Below the pieces are notes generated by a model. The model searched no databases. It saw only the letters and a program-made list of their open reading frames with translations, and was not told where the DNA came from. Below, piece after piece: positions 14,842 through 18,748 of a stretch of DNA of 18,748 nt. The stretch lies in NCBI GenBank assembly GCA_021812735.1, contig JAKAMV010000088.1, positions 1-18,748 of the forward strand, in the 5' to 3' direction. The position numbers and the translations under genes are program-made. Each line of letters opens with the position of its first letter. Position 1 is the first letter of the stretch. The stretch comes from Chloroflexota bacterium. Its GTDB lineage: Bacteria; Chloroflexota; Limnocylindria; Limnocylindrales; CSP1-4.

Positions 14842-15710
14842 GACGCCCGCTCCCAGTCGATCTCGTCGGCGGCGAAGGCCGGCCCCTCACGGCACACGCG
14901 AAGCTGCCCGCTGGCGCCGGCGACCACGCAGCCGAGGCAGGTCCCCGCCGCACAGCCGATCCCCTGGCCCAGCACCACCTGCAGCCACGCCTTGCGACGC
15001 GCCTCGGGGGAGCCGGGCTGGATCGGGCGGCCGCCGCCCCGCTTGCGGCCGAGCGTGGCCACGCCTAGCCGCGTCTTCCGCCCCGTGGCGAGGGCGGCCA
15101 ACTCGCCGAGACGCGAGGCCGGCGCCGCCGCGAACGCCTGGTCGGCCCAGGCCTCGTAGCCGAGCACCAGGTCGAGCAGGCTGCCCCGGTGCCCGAGCGA
15201 GCCGTCCTCGGTCGCGACGACGTACTCCACCTCGTCGGGGAGAAGGCTCGAGGGGTAGACCGAGGCCGCGGTGGCGGCGCCGTGGAGCAGGACCACCGAG
15301 CGCCCGCCGCGGACGGCCTCGTCGATCAGGAGACGGAGCGCGGCGATCGCGGGTCCCTCCGCCATGAGCAGCAGGTGCCGCGACCGGGAGTCCACCTCGA
15401 GCGGCCGCCCGACCGGCCCGAGGAGGTCCGCGGGATCGCCGGGCCGGAGGGAAGCGGCCCAGGCTGGGGGCGAGCTGCCGGTTGGGCCGGCGCGGCCCGC
15501 GGCCTGGATCGTGAGCGTGCCCGACGACAGGTCCGTCGTGGCGATGGGGAACGGGCGCCGCAGGGGCATCCCGCCCGGCTCCACGGTGCGGACGTGCACG
15601 GCCTGGCCGGCCCGCGCCCCGGCCGCGATCGCGGGCGCGTGCCAGGCCAGCAGCCACTGGCCGGGGCCGATCTCCCGTTGCTCGACGAGCTCGGCCCCGA
15701 GCGGGCGCAC
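14838..15710 (-). CDS. pyrK: Dihydroorotate dehydrogenase electron-transfer subunit
   Basis: A 290-residue FAD/[2Fe-2S] protein that passes electrons from PyrD to NAD+. The FAD-binding loop LRRPFPIATTD (50-60) and DLLGPVGRPL (95-104) are present. The C-terminal iron-sulfur cluster site is Cys253, Cys258, Cys261 and Cys273 (C-x4-C-x2-C-x11-C), in the order of known PyrK proteins, followed by REGPAFAADEIDW. The start is GTG 15710, 22 bp after the upstream gene's stop; no Shine-Dalgarno is evident, and the length is slightly over the usual 250-270. A linker, GRKRGGGRPIQPGSPEARRK (221-240), is longer than usual just before the cluster. The gene is coupled to DUF998 and then pyrD by GTGA overlaps. 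Confidence 0.9.
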   Translation of the reverse strand: MRPLGAELVEQREIGPGQWLLAWHAPAIAAGARAGQAVHVRTVEPGGMPLRRPFPIATTDLSSGTLTIQAAGRAGPTGSSPPAWAASLRPGDPADLLGPVGRPLEVDSRSRHLLLMAEGPAIAALRLLIDEAVRGGRSVVLLHGAATAASVYPSSLLPDEVEYVVATEDGSLGHRGSLLDLVLGYEAWADQAFAAAPASRLGELAALATGRKTRLGVATLGRKRGGGRPIQPGSPEARRKAWLQVVLGQGIGCAAGTCLGCVVAGASGQLRVCREGPAFAADEIDWERAS

Positions 15711-15732
15711 GGCAGGGGCGGGCGGGCGGGGG

Positions 15733-16620
15733 CTAGGCCTGTTCGTCGTCCTCGCCGTCGTCGTCCTCGCCGTCGTCGTCGGCCGCTTCGGGCGCGACCG
15801 ACGGGAAGGCCTCGGCGAGCGCGTCGGCGAGGTCGCCGAAGATATCGGTGGGGTCGTAGAACTCCACGATGTCGTCCGGGGCGGTGAGCTCGCGCCACTC
15901 CCCGTCCGCGTCCTCGGGGACCACCTCGGCGCGGAACCGGCCCGACGATCCGAGCACCAGCCGCTCGTCCTCGTCATCCACGATCATGAGGTCCCCGACG
16001 AGGCCCGCCAGCTTCCCGACGGCCTCCTCGAACTGCTCCAGGATCGTCGCCTCGTTCCGCTGGCTCTTCTCCTGGAAGTCGAGGGCGAGGTTGTACAGGG
16101 CGGCCGCGGCCGCCTCCTCGGTGTCGGCCTCGAGCACCGGCGCCCGGCCGGCGGCCCACGAGTCGGCAGCGCCGGCGTAGCCGTCGTCAGCGTCCGCGTC
16201 GAGCGAGAACGTCTCCTCGGGCGCGATGCCCGCGGTGGCCAGCATGTCGCCGGCGGCGGTCGGCTCGGGGGCGAACCCGGCGGCCTCGCGCGCGGCCTCG
16301 GCAAAGGCGCTGTAGATCTCGGCCGGGTTGTAGAGCTCGATCAGCTCCGAGACGGCGTCCACCACCTCGGTCTCGGACACCCACTCGCCCGTGTCCGGGT
16401 CCTCGTACCGGCTCCGCACGCGGAACGTGCCGTCCGGGGCAATCGAGAGGTAGTCCGGGTCCTCGTCGATCAGCGTCAGGCCGCCCAGGTCCTTGATCCG
16501 GGCCGCGTTGCGCTCCAGGAACTTGCGCAGCTGGTCCGTCGCCTCGACCAGGAAGGCCGTCCGCTCGAGGGCGGCGTCGTTGGCGAGGGCGCTCAGCGTG
16601 TCGTTGCGGCTCACGTCCAT
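15733..16620 (-). CDS. Acidic protein with two copies of an unrecognised domain
   Basis: A 295-residue, strongly acidic soluble protein; I do not recognise its family. Two related segments are visible: residues about 20-113 (LTLIDEDPDYLSIAPDGTFR, later ELIELYNPAEIYSAFAEAAR) and about 178-273 (LMIVDDEDERLVLGSSGRFR, later DDIVEFYDPTDIFGDLADAL). Each has a helix, a beta-rich part ending near GEW, and an amphipathic YNP/YDP-x-(E/D)-I-(Y/F) helix. The two are joined by an Ala/Glu-rich linker, and the protein ends in a run of Asp/Glu encoded by a 15-bp tandem repeat. There is no signal peptide or membrane helix. It has a strong Shine-Dalgarno (AGGAGG, eight bases before ATG 16620). It lies 22 bp upstream of pyrK and 13 bp downstream of a small gene. 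Confidence 0.85.
   Translation of the reverse strand: MDVSRNDTLSALANDAALERTAFLVEATDQLRKFLERNAARIKDLGGLTLIDEDPDYLSIAPDGTFRVRSRYEDPDTGEWVSETEVVDAVSELIELYNPAEIYSAFAEAAREAAGFAPEPTAAGDMLATAGIAPEETFSLDADADDGYAGAADSWAAGRAPVLEADTEEAAAAALYNLALDFQEKSQRNEATILEQFEEAVGKLAGLVGDLMIVDDEDERLVLGSSGRFRAEVVPEDADGEWRELTAPDDIVEFYDPTDIFGDLADALAEAFPSVAPEAADDDGEDDDGEDDEQA
15743..15780. repeat. 15-bp tandem repeat encoding an acidic tail
   Basis: The unit TCGTCGTCCTCGCCG is repeated about 2.5 times, exactly in phase with codons, near the 3' end of the acidic duplicated gene. On the minus strand it encodes repeated Gly-Glu-Asp-Asp-Asp, forming the C-terminal Asp/Glu tail. Copy number is likely variable. Confidence 0.8.
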
Positions 16621-16627
16621 CGTTCCG

Positions 16628-16633
16628 CCTCCT
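16628..16633 (-). promoter_or_regulatory. Shine-Dalgarno AGGAGG of the acidic duplicated gene
   Basis: On the minus strand AGGAGG lies seven to eight bases before ATG 16620, immediately after the TAG stop of the preceding small gene. It is one of the few strong ribosome-binding sites in the window. Confidence 0.75.
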
Positions 16634-16960
16634 CTACCCGTGGTACTCGAGATCCGGTCCGAGACGCTCTCGGAGGAACATCGAGTGGTGCCGCTCGAAC
16701 ATCCACTCCCCGGCCCGGTGCCCCAGCGCGCGGGTGGCCTCGTCAGCCTCCAGCTTGTCCAGGGTCCCGTAGTCGGGCAGGTCGAACATGATGACGTTGT
16801 CGAAGTCCCAGCCGTGCGCCACGTTGTACCAGCCCAGGAACCGGATCCCGAACTTCTGCTCGTACTCCTTCACCTGGCGCGGGAACAGCGTCTTCATGAA
16901 GAACTTGAAGAACGGGTCGCGGCCGCGACGGACGGAGAAGTACGTGGCGAGGACGGGCAC
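16634..16960 (-). CDS. Small protein of unknown function, possible dimeric alpha/beta-barrel fold
   Basis: A 108-residue soluble protein. It looks like a real gene: codon third positions are GC-rich, the composition is globular and aromatic-rich (FFKFFMKTLFPRQVKEYEQK, then RFLGWYNVAHGWDFDNVIMF), and a C-terminal helix carries HRAGEWMFERHHSMFLRERL. The pattern of strand, helix, strand with a WYNVAHGWDFDNV hairpin and a late helix suggests a dimeric ferredoxin-like (alpha/beta-barrel) protein, but this is inference and I cannot name the family with confidence. The start GTG 16960 follows a GGAGG by 13 bases, which is a long spacing. It may be the first gene of the operon that continues through the acidic gene to pyrK; the divergent decarboxylase shares the upstream region. 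Confidence 0.75.
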   Translation of the reverse strand: MPVLATYFSVRRGRDPFFKFFMKTLFPRQVKEYEQKFGIRFLGWYNVAHGWDFDNVIMFDLPDYGTLDKLEADEATRALGHRAGEWMFERHHSMFLRERLGPDLEYHG

Positions 16961-17085
16961 GAAGCTCAGCGAGCCTCCGTAAGCTGACTTGAACCGCGCC
17001 TATTGTGGCACGGCCGGGACGTCGCACCGCGCGATCCCCGGAGCCCGGCGCGCGGCGCCGATCGGACCCCGTACCATTCGGCTCG
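16961..17085. promoter_or_regulatory. Divergent promoter region (small-protein/pyrK operon and PLP decarboxylase)
   Basis: This 125-bp gap lies between two divergent starts. The plus strand has TACCAT at 17072-17077. The minus strand has a CACAAT-like hexamer about 40 bp before the GTG at 16960 and a GGAGG. No operator palindrome is evident. Confidence 0.4.
17072..17077 (+). promoter_or_regulatory. Candidate -10 box (TACCAT) for the PLP decarboxylase
   Basis: TACCAT ends eight bases before ATG 17086, with TCGGCTCG between and no Shine-Dalgarno, so a leaderless transcript is implied. It shares its core with the boxes at 4453 and 11076; the following CGGCTCG is also found after the pyrE box. 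Confidence 0.5.
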
Positions 17086-18702
17086 ATGGACGACCCGACC
17101 GAGCGCCTCGACCCCCTCGCGCCCTTCCGCTGGCACCCGGAACCCGAGCTGATCGGGCTTCGTGACGCCGCCACCTCGCGGGATGCGCTGCGGCGCGTCG
17201 GCGAGGCCACGTGGGAGGCCTCGCTCGACTGGCTGTACGACGAGGCGCTGGTCCGGGGCATGGGTCTGCCCAACGACTACGCGGCCCTGCGGCGCGCGTA
17301 TTTCGGCGAGGCGGGCGGGCCTGCGCCCGCCCCGAGGGATCCCGTCACCCTCGACGCGGTCCTCGCCGAGTTCCGGGAGCGGATCGCGCCGCACACCCTT
17401 AGCTCGTACCACCCGCGCTCGCTGTCCTACTTCACGCCCCCGCCGCTGGTGGCCTCGATCGCGGGCGAGGTCCTCGCGCAGTGGACCAACCAGGGGATCG
17501 ACGTCTGGCACGCCGGCCCCGCTGGCGCGTTCGTGGAGGAGGAGGTCGTGCGCTGGCTGTGCGACCTCGTGGGCTACGGCCCGGGCAGCTTCGGCCTGTG
17601 CACCTCGGGCGGGGTCATGGCCAACTTCATCGCGATGGCGCTGGTGCGCGACGTCCACCTCCGGCGGCTCGCCGGGCTGCCCCGCCCGCCGCGCGGGTCG
17701 GCGCTCGAGGGCGTTCGCGTGTACACCGGCGACCAGACCCACTTCTCGATCGCCCGCGCGCTCGACGAGCTGGGCTTCCCGCCCGAGACCCTGGTTGCCC
17801 TGCCCACTGACGAGGCGTTCCGCCTCCACCCCGAGCCCGTGGCCGCGGCCATCGCGGCGGACCGGGCACGCGGGCTGCGTCCGGTGGCGGTGTGCGCGGT
17901 GGCCGGATCCACCAACACCGGGTCGGTGGACCTGGTCCCCGAGCTGGCCGAGGTCGCCCGGCGCGAGGGCCTGTGGTACCACGTTGACGCGGCCTACGGC
18001 GGGGCGGCCCGTCTCTCGGCCCGCGACGCGGCGCGCGTGCCCGGCCTCGAGCTCGCGGACTCGGTGACCGTGGACCCGCACAAGTGGTTCTTCCAGGCGT
18101 ACGACCTCGGCGCCCTGGTGGTCCGCGATGGCGAGCACCTGCGCCAGACGTTCGCCCGCTCCCCCGAGTACTACCGCGGTGGCGAGGGGTCGCCCGATGC
18201 GGCGGGGCGCGCGTCCACGCCGGAGCAGGTCGACCCCGACGCGCACGATTCGCACGCCGGGCAGCTCAACTTCTACAAGCTCGGTTTCGAGGGCACGCGC
18301 CGCTTCCGGGCGCTGAAGCTGTGGGCCAGCTGGAAGCACCTTGGCACGTCGGGGCTGGGGCGCCTCGTGGCGCTGAACGACGACGTGGCCGCCCACCTCG
18401 CACGGCGCTGCGCCGAGTCCGACGACCTCGAGGCGGTGCCCGCGGTGCCGGACCTGTCGGTGGTCTGCTTCCGGCACCTGCCCGGCGGGGCCGCGGCCGC
18501 CGCCGCGATGGACCCGCTCGAGCTGGACGCCCACCAGGACCGCCTGTGCGCCGCGCTCGAGGCGGACGGCGATGGCTGGCTGTCCACGACCACGCTTCGG
18601 GGCCGCGCCTACCTGCGCGCCGGCATCGTCAACTACCTCACCACCGAGGCCGACATCGATCGGCTCCTCGCCACGCTGCGCCGGCTGGCGGCGGGTCTCT
18701 AG
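17086..18702 (+). CDS. PLP-dependent group II (aromatic/glutamate-type) decarboxylase family protein
   Basis: A 538-residue fold-type I PLP enzyme related to aromatic amino acid, tyrosine and glutamate decarboxylases. Visible landmarks: a YHPRSLSYFTPP substrate-pocket region (108-119), CTSGGVMANF (172-181) for phosphate binding, YTGDQTHFSIARA with His219 stacking on PLP, HVDAAYGG with Asp301 binding the pyridine nitrogen, and SVTVDPHKWFF with the Schiff-base Lys333. GTRRFRALKLWASW follows, as in the family. The substrate cannot be told, and some relatives act as other PLP lyases or aldehyde synthases. The start is ATG 17086, chosen by the N-terminus and the TACCAT box; it gives a slightly long protein with an N-terminal helical segment as usual. 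It ends 46 bp before the window edge. Confidence 0.93.
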   Translation: MDDPTERLDPLAPFRWHPEPELIGLRDAATSRDALRRVGEATWEASLDWLYDEALVRGMGLPNDYAALRRAYFGEAGGPAPAPRDPVTLDAVLAEFRERIAPHTLSSYHPRSLSYFTPPPLVASIAGEVLAQWTNQGIDVWHAGPAGAFVEEEVVRWLCDLVGYGPGSFGLCTSGGVMANFIAMALVRDVHLRRLAGLPRPPRGSALEGVRVYTGDQTHFSIARALDELGFPPETLVALPTDEAFRLHPEPVAAAIAADRARGLRPVAVCAVAGSTNTGSVDLVPELAEVARREGLWYHVDAAYGGAARLSARDAARVPGLELADSVTVDPHKWFFQAYDLGALVVRDGEHLRQTFARSPEYYRGGEGSPDAAGRASTPEQVDPDAHDSHAGQLNFYKLGFEGTRRFRALKLWASWKHLGTSGLGRLVALNDDVAAHLARRCAESDDLEAVPAVPDLSVVCFRHLPGGAAAAAAMDPLELDAHQDRLCAALEADGDGWLSTTTLRGRAYLRAGIVNYLTTEADIDRLLATLRRLAAGL

Positions 18703-18748
18703 CGGCGGCTCGGCGCGGGGTCAGCGGCGCGGCGGGCCGCGCGGGGCC

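Noticed and set aside
18703..18748. Last 46 bases after the decarboxylase stop
   Set aside because: GC-rich sequence with no complete hairpin, start or motif that can be supported before the window ends.

Overview
This is a GC-rich bacterial chromosomal window with short gaps and genes on both strands. I see no mobile elements, tRNA or rRNA genes, or CRISPR array. Very high GC, frequent GTG starts, few Shine-Dalgarno sequences, an F420-type (Ddn-like) reductase and an ACT-DUF5612 protein suggest a high-GC Chloroflexota (Limnocylindria-like) or actinobacterium-like organism. That placement is inference; there is no marker gene here.

Layout, left to right. (1) A 5'-truncated DHA2-type MFS exporter (+) converges on an EamA transporter (-). 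They are separated by a 364-bp gap holding a strong bidirectional terminator hairpin. (2) A minus-strand run follows: F420-type oxidoreductase, ArsC/Spx-like protein without the catalytic Cys, LOG-family Rossmann protein and EamA transporter, the last two sharing a GTGA overlap. (3) A divergent plus-strand cluster holds a small ACT-domain protein, an ACT-DUF5612 protein 3 bp downstream, and exodeoxyribonuclease III. (4) A minus-strand ornithine carbamoyltransferase and carbamate kinase pair overlaps by 1 bp (TGATG). This is the ATP-forming half of arginine/citrulline catabolism; no arginine deiminase is in the window. (5) An internally duplicated membrane protein and a beta-CASP metallo-beta-lactamase RNase-like protein (-) are divergent from a YczE-like membrane protein (+). 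(6) Pyrimidine genes on the minus strand are pyrE alone, then (transcribed from about 16960 down to 12657) a small conserved-looking protein, an acidic internally duplicated protein, pyrK, a DUF998 membrane protein, pyrD and a DUF1294 membrane protein. The last four are joined by three successive 4-bp GTGA overlaps. (7) A divergent PLP-dependent decarboxylase (+) lies at the right end.

The most interesting points are the PyrD homologue, in which several residues that normally hold orotate are replaced; the two membrane proteins translationally coupled into the pyrK/pyrD operon; the undescribed duplicated acidic protein upstream; the ACT/ACT-DUF5612 pair; and a recurring TACCAT box placed so that some transcripts would be leaderless. 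No obviously new multi-gene defence or mobile system was found.
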